Source: Sporolactobacillus shoreae
GTDB lineage: Bacteria; Bacillota; Bacilli; Bacillales; Sporolactobacillaceae
NCBI RefSeq assembly: GCF_004684935.1
Contig: NZ_SRJD01000007.1
Coordinates: forward strand, 1 to 64,000
DNA length: 64,000 nt
Reading direction: 5' to 3'
Position 1 is the first letter of the stretch. Each line of letters opens with the position of its first letter. The notes under the pieces were generated by a model. The model made no database searches. It saw only the letters and a program-made list of their open reading frames with translations, and was not told the DNA's origin. Of the stretch, positions 1 through 7,814 are shown one piece after another. The position numbers and the translations under genes are program-made.

Positions 1-5
1 CATAC

Positions 6-24
6 AAAGGAGTGGCTCCTTTTT
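6..24 (+). terminator. Rho-independent terminator of an upstream gene
   Basis: AAAGGAG and CTCCTTT form a 7-bp stem around a TGG loop and run into a T tract. It probably ends a gene lying before the window. Seen directly in the sequence; the gene it serves is not visible. Confidence 0.6.
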
Positions 25-136
25 CATTAATTTTAATCACCCAATCAGTGAAAATGAGAAAATCGTTACAACACTGAGTAAGTAAGCATTTTAGCTAATC
101 AAATAGATTGGCCGTGAATAATTCAGGTTAATAAGT

Positions 137-781
137 ATGGTGGGAGTGCTAACATTCTCTGCTTCAATCTTAGTACCTTTTGGTAGCATTCCGCAGGCAC
201 ATGCCGCAACCCCTCCCCCTGACTTGAATCAACCTGTTCAGTCAAATCCGAGTGTTTCAACAGGGAATCTCGATAGCGCTTTGATTCTAGAAGCTGACCC
301 ATTTATTTCATTGCAAGGTCATAAGTATGTTATTGTCAATAAACAAGGATTATTAAATCTCGTTGGAAATCAAAACTATACCTCTGTCTTAGATATGGTG
401 AGCAGATCTAACGCGAATATTAGTGAGAGCACAGCTCCTCTTTACACTAATGCAAATGAAAAGGCTTTGACAACGGTCAACGAATCAACTGGAAAATTTA
501 CGGCTCTTGCTAGTAGTTCAAATGGAATTACCAAGGTTCAATATTACTGGTGGGGACTACGGTTCTGGCTTTCAAAATCACTTGTCAAAAATCTTTTATC
601 GTTATCAACAGGTTTAGCAGTTGTACTTTTGACCGCTGAAACGGGTGTAGGTGCTGCTTTAGCAGGAGTCGTTTGCATTTGGCTAATGGATAACTACATC
701 TCCCCTAAGGTCGCAAGAGCATTAATTATTGATCAGAACATGTTACTTGGTGGAGTCATCACAAGTGTCAGATTTCAATAA
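137..781 (+). CDS. Secreted hypothetical protein with hydrophobic C-terminus
   Basis: I do not recognise the family. The 214-residue product begins with a hydrophobic stretch ending in an AHA-A signal-peptidase-like site near residue 23, followed by a Pro/Asn-rich segment, a polar middle, a WW-containing aromatic patch near residue 137 and a Gly/Ala-rich hydrophobic segment at about 155-185. The signal peptide lacks the usual positive N-terminus and the ATG has only a weak ribosome site, so the true start may be upstream or the N-terminus slightly damaged: an ATG at 54 opens a short out-of-frame MRKS peptide. The next gene follows after 18 bases and encodes a small membrane protein. A secreted bacteriocin-like peptide with an immunity partner is possible but is inference only. 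Confidence 0.6.
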   Translation: MVGVLTFSASILVPFGSIPQAHAATPPPDLNQPVQSNPSVSTGNLDSALILEADPFISLQGHKYVIVNKQGLLNLVGNQNYTSVLDMVSRSNANISESTAPLYTNANEKALTTVNESTGKFTALASSSNGITKVQYYWWGLRFWLSKSLVKNLLSLSTGLAVVLLTAETGVGAALAGVVCIWLMDNYISPKVARALIIDQNMLLGGVITSVRFQ

Positions 782-799
782 GTTCTTGGAGGTATGCTC

Positions 800-1000
800 A
801 TGAAGCGATCTTACAGGCTTTTAATAGCCATCGGCCTCTTAATCATTATGAGTACCATTGTTATTTTTACAACCAATAATGAACGAGTGAGCGGAATTCT
901 TTTGTCAATCATTGCCGCAGTGTGCATTTTGATTGCAAACAAAGATACAAATGAAGCGATATTAAAAATCATTAAGCGAAACAATAAACCACCTAAATGA
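800..1000 (+). CDS. Small two-helix membrane protein
   Basis: A 66-residue protein starting MKRSYRLL, with two hydrophobic helices (about residues 5-23 and 30-46) joined by a short polar loop and followed by a Lys/Asn-rich tail. An in-frame ATG at 794 lies only one base after the TTGGAGG ribosome site, while the ATG at 800 has normal spacing of seven, so 800 is preferred. It lies 18 bases behind the secreted protein gene and is probably translated with it. Small two-helix proteins beside secreted hydrophobic peptides are often immunity or accessory factors; nothing here proves that role. Confidence 0.55.
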   Translation: MKRSYRLLIAIGLLIIMSTIVIFTTNNERVSGILLSIIAAVCILIANKDTNEAILKIIKRNNKPPK

Positions 1001-1416
1001 TCATTGTTTGGGCGTGAAAAGAACAAAAAAAGACGGATCTGCGGTGATCATGCCCAGGTCTGTATTTTTTTTGTTTAATCAGAAATAGCGATAATTTAGC
1101 CTCTATCTCCTGATAATATACATTGTTAGAAGTTTTTCAGTTTTAATCTGAATTTATTCTAAAAACTTGAATTAAGGACTTATTATTGTGTAAATAGGGT
1201 TTTATGAATGAAGAGATAGCTTGGGTAGAACTGCCTGTTCTTTGGAGGGGTGGGGCCGCCCCCTTCAAACTGTGTCGACAAAAAAAATCTCTCAAAATGT
1301 CACCATCCAAACCCTTTTTATCCCTGCTTGAGCTTCTCTAACTCATCCAAACTCCCGATAACTCAGCGTTCTGCCCGCTAACTCCGTTGATCAGAGAACA
1401 GATGGGGTAATCATAT

Positions 1417-1458
1417 AAGAGCCCGAAAGCTTTGATGTATCAAGGCTTTCGGGCTCTT
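1417..1458. terminator. Long hairpin, copy A of a conserved-loop intergenic repeat
   Basis: Arms 1417-1430 (AAGAGCCCGAAAGC) and 1445-1458 are perfectly complementary. The loop contains TTGAT-GT-ATCAA, which is itself palindromic. The preceding bases GGGGTAATCA and the loop recur at 4000-4043 with a different stem, and the flank CCGCT-ACTCCGTTGAT recurs before the hairpin at 13980. It sits in a 740-bp stretch (1001-1740) that otherwise holds only an integrase relic. It probably acts as a transcription terminator. Confidence 0.7.
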
Positions 1459-1556
1459 TCTCTATAAGAATGTCACGGACTGTGTCACAATCCGTTTTTT
1501 CAACCGGCTGCTGAGGGGCGATCCGTTGGTGATTGTTCTCCCTTTTTGCCTGCTTT

Positions 1557-1739
1557 TTAAAAATCGGCCGAGGCCCAAATATTGAGAGTACATGGCTCAT
1601 CGTGCCTAATTTTGAATTTCTTCAACACCTTAGCAGGATTGGTCGGGATCTGTCCGATCTTGACGGCTGACTTAAAGATTCGGTAACAAAGCCCAAAAAT
1701 TGGTCTGAGGTGATTGCTAGAGAGCCCTGTCTTGTCCCC
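1557..1739 (-). pseudogene. Tyrosine integrase fragment (core-binding region relic)
   Basis: Reading the minus strand from 1739 to a stop at 1557 gives about 60 codons that begin GDKTGLSSNHLRPIFGL and continue with RIFKSAVKIGQIPTNPAKV. This matches the end of the SAM-like core-binding domain of phage-type tyrosine recombinases, where a helix is followed by a xG-I-PxNPxxxVK pattern. There is no start codon, no catalytic domain (no R-H-R-Y residues) and the frame breaks afterwards. It is the decayed remains of an integrated element. The flanking region shows no clear attachment repeat. Confidence 0.6.
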
Positions 1740-1740
1740 A

Positions 1741-2775
1741 TCAGGTTAACTTTATTACTTCTTCCCATACTTCATCTATATCCATAGGCTTGAAACCAGG
1801 TTTTGAAAATGATTCTTTGCAAAGTTGATAAATCGTTTGATTAACGGGTGCTTTCACGCCATATTTCTTTGCCATCTGTAAAATGTATCCATTAATACTT
1901 TCTAATTCTGAAACCTGACTATTTCTTTGAATAACGTCTTGTGCCATGCTACTTATGTTGAATCTTTTTGTGTTGGCGATAAACATTTTACTCGTAATAA
2001 TTCTTGGAAAATTTGCTAACAGCCATATTTGTCTCCAGGATGGAACTCCTTCAATTTTATGTTCTTTGAAATTTGCGGCTCGAATAATCCTTATTCCTTC
2101 TAATAGTTGACGACTAAATAACTTTTGGAAACGAGGAAATTTGGAACTCTGAATGTCAACAACATTTAATCCAACAAGTGTTGTTAACGAATTAGCTAGA
2201 TTGATTACTAGTTTAGAATGTGCGGCATCCTGAAAATGTTCGGTGATTTGTGTCTCGGGACCAAGATTGAAAATATCCGAAATCGCCTTCATATCTTCGG
2301 CGAGCTTATTATTTTCCGTTCCCAAGATTAAGGGGCCTTTCTTCTGGTACCCAATCACACCCGGCTGATCGACCCAAGCGTTATAACCCACAACACAATA
2401 AATGACTTTGGAAAAATATTTGGGCAAGATCGTTTGGTTTTCTAATCCATTCTGTATCCCGATTATAATAGGTTTGTCCCCCACCGATCGCTTTATTTCT
2501 TTTGCCACAGCGTCAAGGCTAAAATTCTTCACGCCGATAACAATAACATCAGCGTCCCGTGCTTCTTGGATGTTGCCTATGACTTTAATCGGTTGCTTTT
2601 TTTTATTATTAGAATCAATTCCTTGATAAGTAGTGATCCCATCTTTTCGAAATATTTTCTCATTTTCGCCACGCGCCACGAAGTAAATGTTGTCGTATTG
2701 ATTAGCGATCCACGCCCCCATGGATCCCCCAATAGCGCCCGCGCCAAAGATCACGATTTTTGGAATCTGTTTCAT
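1741..2775 (-). CDS. Ketopantoate reductase family oxidoreductase (PanE/ApbA-like)
   Basis: This 344-residue protein starts MKQIPKIVIFGAGAIGGSMG, a Rossmann GxGxxG nucleotide site. The PanE/ApbA family reduces ketopantoate to pantoate with NADPH, and the fold continues with the helical C-terminal domain in the last 150 residues. The family motif G-x-QNGL is present around residue 107 (IGIQNGLENQ). The length exceeds the roughly 300 residues of typical PanE, and many Bacillota carry PanE paralogues of unknown substrate, so pantothenate synthesis is not certain. A clear GGAGGTG ribosome site precedes the ATG. The gene sits among relics of an SDR and an integrase. Confidence 0.8.
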   Translation of the reverse strand: MKQIPKIVIFGAGAIGGSMGAWIANQYDNIYFVARGENEKIFRKDGITTYQGIDSNNKKKQPIKVIGNIQEARDADVIVIGVKNFSLDAVAKEIKRSVGDKPIIIGIQNGLENQTILPKYFSKVIYCVVGYNAWVDQPGVIGYQKKGPLILGTENNKLAEDMKAISDIFNLGPETQITEHFQDAAHSKLVINLANSLTTLVGLNVVDIQSSKFPRFQKLFSRQLLEGIRIIRAANFKEHKIEGVPSWRQIWLLANFPRIITSKMFIANTKRFNISSMAQDVIQRNSQVSELESINGYILQMAKKYGVKAPVNQTIYQLCKESFSKPGFKPMDIDEVWEEVIKLT

Positions 2776-2822
2776 TGCGGCACCTCCTAATTTATGCTAG
2801 ATCTTCTCTGTTGTTAGACCGG

Positions 2823-3238
2823 TCAACTTTTCACTAATGTGCCAACCCTTTTGGCCATTTCCTGATCATAGGATTCGTCAGACGAGTGTACACGTCGGCA
2901 GTTCTCAAGATAGGCACCGGTGACCTTTCCCAAATCACCCGAAGATGCAGCATAAATCGATGTCTGAGCACCTTTCTCAACAGACACAGCCATTGCTCTG
3001 TGTAAGAACCTCTTACCGCCTCTTTAATTGACGTTTCATTGGTGATATCGAGGAGAACAGGAATAATCGTCTTCAACGATTTTTTTTGTAATAAACTATC
3101 ATCTTCTTTTTTTCGTATCCCGGCAAATACAAGAAATCCTTGTGCAGCGAGTTTTCGGGCGCAAAGTGTACCAATTCCTCCGGAAGCCCCTGTGATTAAG
3201 ACAGCGCCTTTTTGATGGATTTCATTTTTAATGGTCAT
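2823..3238 (-). pseudogene. Short-chain dehydrogenase with large internal deletion
   Basis: The minus strand encodes about 75 residues of a normal SDR N-terminus, with the TGASGGIG nucleotide-binding motif and a D-I-T segment. After about position 3010 the frame reads nonsense. In another frame, from 2981 to a stop at 2823, a typical SDR C-terminus reappears (VEKGAQTSIYAASS, then TGAYLENCRRV). The middle, including the catalytic Ser and YxxxK, is missing. The likely history is a deletion of roughly 150 codons that fused the ends out of frame. It cannot make an active enzyme. Confidence 0.8.
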
Positions 3239-3267
3239 AATAACATCCCTCTCGCAGTTTTTAATTG

Positions 3268-3282
3268 ACTAGTCAGTCTAGT
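3268..3282. promoter_or_regulatory. Inverted repeat, TetR-type operator candidate
   Basis: ACTAG-N5-CTAGT lies just upstream of the broken SDR gene, within TTGACTAGTCAGTCTAG. Such GACTAGTC-like repeats are common TetR-family operators. It may be a leftover control site. Seen directly; function inferred. Confidence 0.35.
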
Positions 3283-3327
3283 TGTGCGAAAAATTTTTAT
3301 TCTTTAATACTGTTCCAAATAAAACTG

Positions 3328-3714
3328 ATTAACAACTATTCTGAAGATATTCAAAGCGCGTGGACAGATCCTCGTGATATAGCTCAGACCGTTCTGAAGG
3401 CATTTAAAGTAGTTCCGACACAAAACCAAGTTTGTTACGTGCTTAGTCAGTGGTTGACTGGGACGGAATTGGTAGCACAGCTTCGAGTGGCCTTGAACTT
3501 ACCTGACCTTCACTGGGTCACTATTACGGATGAGGCCATGCAAACTAGTCTTGAAAAGATCGGAATGTCGAAAACGATGGCTTCAGAAATGATGCAAATG
3601 CGTGCGGCACAGCGTGATTCCAAATTTTATGCCGATCTTCGTGCTCACGAACCAGAACACGGTACTGTGCGTTTGACAGATATTGTGCCAGCTTTACGGA
3701 AAGCCTTAGGTTAA
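3328..3714 (+). pseudogene. NmrA-like NAD(P)-binding protein, C-terminal remnant
   Basis: An open frame ends at 3714 and encodes about 125 residues with a segment (DPRDIAQTVLKAF) typical of the part of NmrA-like and NAD(P)H-binding family proteins that follows the Rossmann core. No GxxGxxG nucleotide site precedes it and no plausible start with a ribosome site is visible; upstream codons run into the SDR relic's promoter region. The N-terminal half has evidently been lost. It and the neighbouring SDR relic may have been removed by the same rearrangement, since they face outwards from the same short region. Confidence 0.6.
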
Positions 3715-3999
3715 AGAAAGAATCATGCTTGGCGTGTTCCGAGATTTGCAGAGGAATGGGAGAATTTTCGTTAACACGCGTATGAATCTATTATTAAGTT
3801 GGTGTATGGACTGTCGACGACAAATAGAAATATTATGGAGGACGGGGAAGATCTGTTCTCTTTCTGATAGCGATGAGAACAGGTTGTTTTGTGTGACCGG
3901 GTTTTGTTATTTTTAACTCTCTGGTTAGCCGATAACAACGGCTCAATATCATTAAGATGAGGCGTGCCAATTTTTCATCCTGCAAACGGGGTAATCACG

Positions 4000-4043
4000 A
4001 AAGTGCCCAAGATCTTTGATGTATCAAGGATCTTGGGCACTTT
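4000..4043. terminator. Long hairpin, copy B of the conserved-loop repeat
   Basis: Arms 4000-4014 (AAAGTGCCCAAGATC) and 4029-4043 pair perfectly around the same TTTGATGTATCAA loop as copy A, preceded by the same GGGGTAATCA. It lies 12 bases after the end of the TetR gene (minus strand) and likely terminates it. The stretch 3715-4054 otherwise holds no gene I can support. Confidence 0.75.
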
Positions 4044-4054
4044 TCGGTACGCAG

Positions 4055-4666
4055 TCAGATAAACAGATACGCCATCAGAGCATCAATCACTGCCTGCACA
4101 ATGCGCTCTTCCGATATATCGTTTTCCCGAAATGCAATCTGCTCTGTGGTGACAGAAATAAGATTACAGAACAGAACTGCAGCCGCTTCTATATCTTCCA
4201 CTTTGAAGATCTGCTTATGTGTATTGAAAAACTCCATTGCCATATGGAGACGGTGGTTTCGCTGTTCCGTAAGAATACGTAAAACTGCCGGTGAAGAAAA
4301 AGAAAGAGAACGGATGTCCGTATAGATGCGCCACGACCTTTTTTGAAACTCGGCCACTCGGTTGATCTGCTTTGTCAACCACTCGCGGATATCCTCTTTC
4401 GATTTTATCGTGATCGGTTCGGAAGGAAGCAGTTGAAGGAAAATCTGCTGCCTCTGATTGAGTACCTCACGGAACAGATCGTCCCGATCCTTGAAGTATG
4501 AATACAGGCATCCAATGGAAACATCAGCAGCTTTTGCAATTTCCTCGGTGTTGGTGCCATAATATCCCTTTTCCTGAAACAATTCAAAGGCGGCATCAAC
4601 GATTTTTGCCCGGGACGCAACTCCTCTGGACTGCCTAGGTTTGCGGATGGGTCTTACTTCACTCAT
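4055..4666 (-). CDS. TetR-family regulator of the adjacent efflux gene
   Basis: A 203-residue protein with an N-terminal TetR helix-turn-helix at about residues 20-65 (AAFELFQEKGYYGTNTEEIA, then SIGCLYSYFKDRDDLF) and a variable ligand-binding C-terminal domain. It is divergent from an MFS drug-type exporter and is separated from it by a symmetric operator that carries both -35 boxes. This layout argues that it represses itself and the exporter until a ligand binds. The basic stretch RPIRKPRQSRG before the HTH is common in this family. The inducer cannot be predicted. Confidence 0.9.
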   Translation of the reverse strand: MSEVRPIRKPRQSRGVASRAKIVDAAFELFQEKGYYGTNTEEIAKAADVSIGCLYSYFKDRDDLFREVLNQRQQIFLQLLPSEPITIKSKEDIREWLTKQINRVAEFQKRSWRIYTDIRSLSFSSPAVLRILTEQRNHRLHMAMEFFNTHKQIFKVEDIEAAAVLFCNLISVTTEQIAFRENDISEERIVQAVIDALMAYLFI

Positions 4667-4687
4667 GTGGTCACTTCCTTTACCGTC

Positions 4688-4716
4688 ATTGTATCCACCA
4701 GCAAAGTGCCTGTCAA
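4688..4716 (-). promoter_or_regulatory. Promoter of the TetR gene
   Basis: On the minus strand TTGACA (4716-4711) and TACAAT (4693-4688) are 17 bases apart, a near-consensus SigA promoter. The -35 box lies inside the left arm of the 4711-4752 palindrome. Transcription would start about 15 bases before the ATG. Confidence 0.75.
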
Positions 4717-4752
4717 CAAAAAAGTGAGGAATTCCTCATCTTTTTGTTGACA
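4711..4752. promoter_or_regulatory. 42-bp symmetric operator between tetR and MFS genes
   Basis: A perfect TGAGGAATTCCTCA core is flanked by TGTCAACAAAAA on the left and its mirror TTTTTGTTGACA on the right. Each outer arm ends in an outward-facing TTGACA -35 box, so one bound TetR assembly could block both promoters at once. Confidence 0.8.
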
Positions 4753-4775
4753 ATGACAAGCTCACGACTTATTGT
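4747..4775 (+). promoter_or_regulatory. Promoter of the MFS exporter gene
   Basis: TTGACA at 4747-4752 and TATTGT at 4770-4775 are 17 bases apart. The -35 box is part of the right operator arm, mirroring the tetR promoter. Confidence 0.7.
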
Positions 4776-4831
4776 AAATGCGAGAGATTACTCAATTTTT
4801 ATAACTGCATCTTGGGAAAGGAAATGATACC

Positions 4832-6253
4832 TTGAGCCGTACTCCACGTGCAAAGCTGCGAAACATTTTGATTACAGTTGCATTGGGCAGCTTTATGGGC
4901 CAAATTGACAACAGCATCGTAAACGTATCACTACCGGTAATTCAAAAAGATTTTAACATTTCGCTTACGTTGACTGAATGGGTGGTCACCGCATATCTCA
5001 TTACCATCAGCAGCACGCTATTGCTCTGCGGAAAATTGGCGGATGCCTTCGGGTGGAAACGTATTTTTGTAACAGGGCTGTCGATATTTACGGTGGGTTC
5101 GCTGATCTGTGGTCTATCTGTTAACATTGCCATGTTGCTACTTGGGGTGTCCATTCAGGCGGTAGGCGGAGCCATGATCATTTCATCCGGACCGGCAATT
5201 TCCACTCATGCTGCCGATGAGAAAGACCGAGGTAAAGCGCTTAGCGTGACGGCTGTCTCCATCTCTCTCGCCCTGTGCCTCGGCCCACTTCTTGGTGGTA
5301 TACTGACTGCAACATTGGGCTGGCACAGCATCTTCTTTGTCAATGTTCCAGTAGGCGTGATTGCAATCATTTTAGCTGTTCGGAATATTGAAAAAGACGA
5401 ACCACACACAAATACACTCTTTGACTGGAAAGGCGGAGTTTTGTTCATTTTGTCCCTGTGGCTGATTTTATTCCCACTCGATACAATCGGAGAATCATAT
5501 ATGCCTGCTGGATTGTTTATCGGATTGTTGTTTGCTGGTGTCCTCCTCTGGTTTTTATTTGCGCTTTATGAACGCAAACAGTCGAACTCACTTTTGCGTT
5601 TCTCTTTGTTCCGCAGCCGAATATTTGTTTACAACGGAATCGCGGCGATGCTTAACTTTACAGCTATGTACATTTTTATCTTTCTTCTCCCGTTCTATCT
5701 TGAAACCTTCCGGCACTTTTCCACGGTTCAGGCAGGCCTTTTATATTTGCCCATGCCTCTCGCCTTTTTGGTGGCGGCTCCGGTCAGCGGGTCTATATCC
5801 GACCGAATTGGCAGCCGTGGTCTTTGTATCACGGGCATGGGAATTATGGGCGTTGCTTTATTGCTGATGAGTTTTCTTGGACAAAATACTGGGCTGCCTT
5901 ATCTGATCTTGGTGGTAGCTCTGATTGGGATTGGGTATGGTATGTTCCAGACGCCAAACAATAGTGCCGTTCTAGGAAGCGTTCCCGACGCGGACAGAGG
6001 CGTAACATCCGGCACACTTTCCACCATGAAAAACATTGGCATGATTCTGGGCATAACCGCGTCGGGATCCCTGTTTACCGCGTTGCAAACCTTGGGCAAA
6101 CAAAATGCAGCGGCACAACAGCTTAGTGCTCAAGCGATCCAAAACCAATCGTTCACTTTTGCCCTGCATATCACATTTCTTGTTGCGATGGTCATCGCCC
6201 TATTGGCGATGGTTGCCTGCATTCCGGCAAAAGCGCGCATAGGTAAACAATAA
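4832..6253 (+). CDS. MFS multidrug exporter, DHA2 (EmrB/QacA) type
   Basis: A 473-residue polytopic membrane protein with about 14 hydrophobic segments, the DHA2 layout. Recognisable motifs are DNSIVNVSLPVIQ in helix 1, LCGKLADAFGWKR in the loop 2-3 motif A, and GPLLGGIL in helix 5 (motif C of drug/H+ antiporters). It should expel drugs or other amphipathic compounds in exchange for protons. The start is TTG at 4832 with a GGAAAGGA ribosome site; an ATG at 4824 opens only a three-codon frame. It is divergent from a TetR regulator and preceded by a well-formed promoter/operator. The substrate is unknown. Confidence 0.92.
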   Translation: MSRTPRAKLRNILITVALGSFMGQIDNSIVNVSLPVIQKDFNISLTLTEWVVTAYLITISSTLLLCGKLADAFGWKRIFVTGLSIFTVGSLICGLSVNIAMLLLGVSIQAVGGAMIISSGPAISTHAADEKDRGKALSVTAVSISLALCLGPLLGGILTATLGWHSIFFVNVPVGVIAIILAVRNIEKDEPHTNTLFDWKGGVLFILSLWLILFPLDTIGESYMPAGLFIGLLFAGVLLWFLFALYERKQSNSLLRFSLFRSRIFVYNGIAAMLNFTAMYIFIFLLPFYLETFRHFSTVQAGLLYLPMPLAFLVAAPVSGSISDRIGSRGLCITGMGIMGVALLLMSFLGQNTGLPYLILVVALIGIGYGMFQTPNNSAVLGSVPDADRGVTSGTLSTMKNIGMILGITASGSLFTALQTLGKQNAAAQQLSAQAIQNQSFTFALHITFLVAMVIALLAMVACIPAKARIGKQ

Positions 6254-6287
6254 TATGCACCGTACCCCAATTTGGTTCAGTTCCGGA

Positions 6288-6413
6288 TCAGATGAGAACT
6301 TGGTCAATCTGCATCTGTAATCCGGCACTAGGATTGCCTTTGTCAGTCTCGATGCGAACCAGATTTCTTCGCGTGATATCAAAGCGGTCGGCTAATTGAT
6401 CTTGGATGATACC
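6288..6413 (-). pseudogene. XRE-type helix-turn-helix relic
   Basis: The minus strand encodes IQDQLADRFDITRRNLVRIE and then TDKGNPSAGLQMQIDQVL before a stop at 6288. This is the recognition-helix half of an XRE/Cro-type DNA-binding domain. No start or first helices can be seen upstream, so it is a fragment. It lies in the 417-bp gap between the MFS gene and gap. Confidence 0.55.
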
Positions 6414-6479
6414 AATACTTTACGACGGACTTTGATTGACACGTTCCAGGTTGCCAATGAAGACATCCTTTTTATACAC

Positions 6480-6517
6480 AAAAGCTCAGATGGTGATTAC
6501 CTTCTGAGCTTTTTTTG
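6480..6517 (+). terminator. Rho-independent terminator
   Basis: AAAAGCTCAGA pairs with TCTGAGCTTT and is followed by a T run. It is about 230 bases after the MFS gene and probably ends that transcript. Confidence 0.7.
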
Positions 6518-6670
6518 AGAAGTAGTAATGATTCGGTTAGAGCGATTGGGTATTGTATGACACTTGTTAACCATCAACAGAGATTCTGTCTTTAAGATTT
6601 GTGATCACCACTGAACATGAGGTTCACGATATCTCAGGACAATAATTAGTAGACAGGTGTATTTAACTAC

Positions 6671-7699
6671 TTAATTCATGCGAGCAAATTTTAATAGGGT
6701 TCGAACCATCTGGCAGGTAAACCCGTACTCATTGTCGTACCAGGCTACAGTCTTGACAATTTGAATATTACCAGAGGAAACTACCGAAGTCTGAGTTGGA
6801 TCAAAAATTGAGCCGTATGTCGTGTTGACAACATCGCTCGAAACAATCTGATCGTCATTCCAACCAAAGCTCTCGTTGTTAACGGTGTGTGGTTTGATTT
6901 GTTTATTGATGATATCAGCAGTTAAGTCCTTAGTTTTCAGAATGGTTACCAACTCCGTCAGAGAGCCATCGGTAACCGGAACGCGTTGTGCATGGCCTTG
7001 TAATTTTCCGTTAAGATTGGGGAGTACCAGACCAATTGCTTTGGCCGCTCCTGAAGAATGTGGAATAATGTTAGTAGCTGCTGTGCGGGCTGCGCGCAGG
7101 TTTCCACCACGCACGGGTCCATCAAGAATCATCTGTGTTGATGTGTATGCGTGTACAGTTGTCATTGTACCTGCAAGAATACCGAATTCCTTATCTAAGG
7201 GATCCGCCATCAGTGCCAGACAATTTGTCGTGCAGGAGCCAGCGGAAACGATACGATCTTCGGGGGTCAGAATGTTATCATTGACGTTGTAAACAATTGT
7301 CTTTACGTCGTTACCCGCGGGTGCTGAAATCAAAACTTTTTTAACACCTGCATCGATGTGTGCTTGTGCCTTTTGTCGTGATGTGTAGAAGCCGGTACAT
7401 TCGAGAACAAAATCCACACCGTCGTTCTTGACCCAAGGAATCTTTGTCGCGTCTGGTTCAGCGTACACGTGGTACGTTGAACCATTGACGATAATTGCAT
7501 TGTCGGATGCTTCAACGCGCGCATCTAATGTGCCGTGCGCTGAGTCATATTGCAACAATTGCGCCAGCATTTCCGGCGAGGTGAGATCATTAATGGCAAC
7601 AACTTCGATACTGTTAGAGTGTTGCTGAAGCTCCAGAATGCGCCGAAAAGCTAAGCGGCCAATACGGCCAAAACCATTGATACCAATTTTCACTGTCAT
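6671..7699 (-). CDS. gap: Glyceraldehyde-3-phosphate dehydrogenase
   Basis: A 342-residue protein starting with the NAD-binding motif INGFGRIGR and carrying the catalytic SCTTNCLAL segment (nucleophilic Cys) near residue 155. It oxidises glyceraldehyde-3-phosphate to 1,3-bisphosphoglycerate in glycolysis. Length and motifs are normal. The ATG follows an AAGGAGG ribosome site. It stands alone, not in the cggR-gapA-pgk-tpi operon usual in Bacillales, so it may be a second copy or the organism may have a dispersed glycolytic set. An MmyB-type regulator is divergent from it and a palindrome lies between the two. Confidence 0.95.
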   Translation of the reverse strand: MTVKIGINGFGRIGRLAFRRILELQQHSNSIEVVAINDLTSPEMLAQLLQYDSAHGTLDARVEASDNAIIVNGSTYHVYAEPDATKIPWVKNDGVDFVLECTGFYTSRQKAQAHIDAGVKKVLISAPAGNDVKTIVYNVNDNILTPEDRIVSAGSCTTNCLALMADPLDKEFGILAGTMTTVHAYTSTQMILDGPVRGGNLRAARTAATNIIPHSSGAAKAIGLVLPNLNGKLQGHAQRVPVTDGSLTELVTILKTKDLTADIINKQIKPHTVNNESFGWNDDQIVSSDVVNTTYGSIFDPTQTSVVSSGNIQIVKTVAWYDNEYGFTCQMVRTLLKFARMN

Positions 7700-7790
7700 G
7701 AGTAAACCTCCTTATTATTTTCGATCGGTGTTCCTCTGAACGGTTATAGTATACTGGGTTGCATTTGGTATATTCAGAGCGGATTTATCA

Positions 7791-7807
7791 TAGGACAAAT
7801 GGTCCTA
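7791..7807. promoter_or_regulatory. Inverted repeat TAGGAC-N5-GTCCTA, operator candidate
   Basis: A perfect 6-bp inverted repeat eight bases before the GTG start of the MmyB-type regulator and about 90 bases upstream of gap. Location suggests autoregulation by the regulator; control of gap is possible. Seen directly; role inferred. Confidence 0.5.
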
Positions 7808-7814
7808 GTTTGGG

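Noticed and set aside
1020-1075. Terminator after the small membrane protein gene
   Set aside because: The A-rich and T-rich arms (AAAAAAAGAC / GTCTGTATTTTTTT) look suggestive but the GC part of the stem is too short and interrupted to call.
1391-1600. 69-codon minus-strand open frame
   Set aside because: It overlaps the hairpin copy A and the end of the integrase relic in another frame, with no ribosome site and no recognisable protein pattern.
3725-3916. 63-codon open frame after the NmrA relic
   Set aside because: No recognisable motif, Cys/Trp-rich chance composition and no ribosome site.
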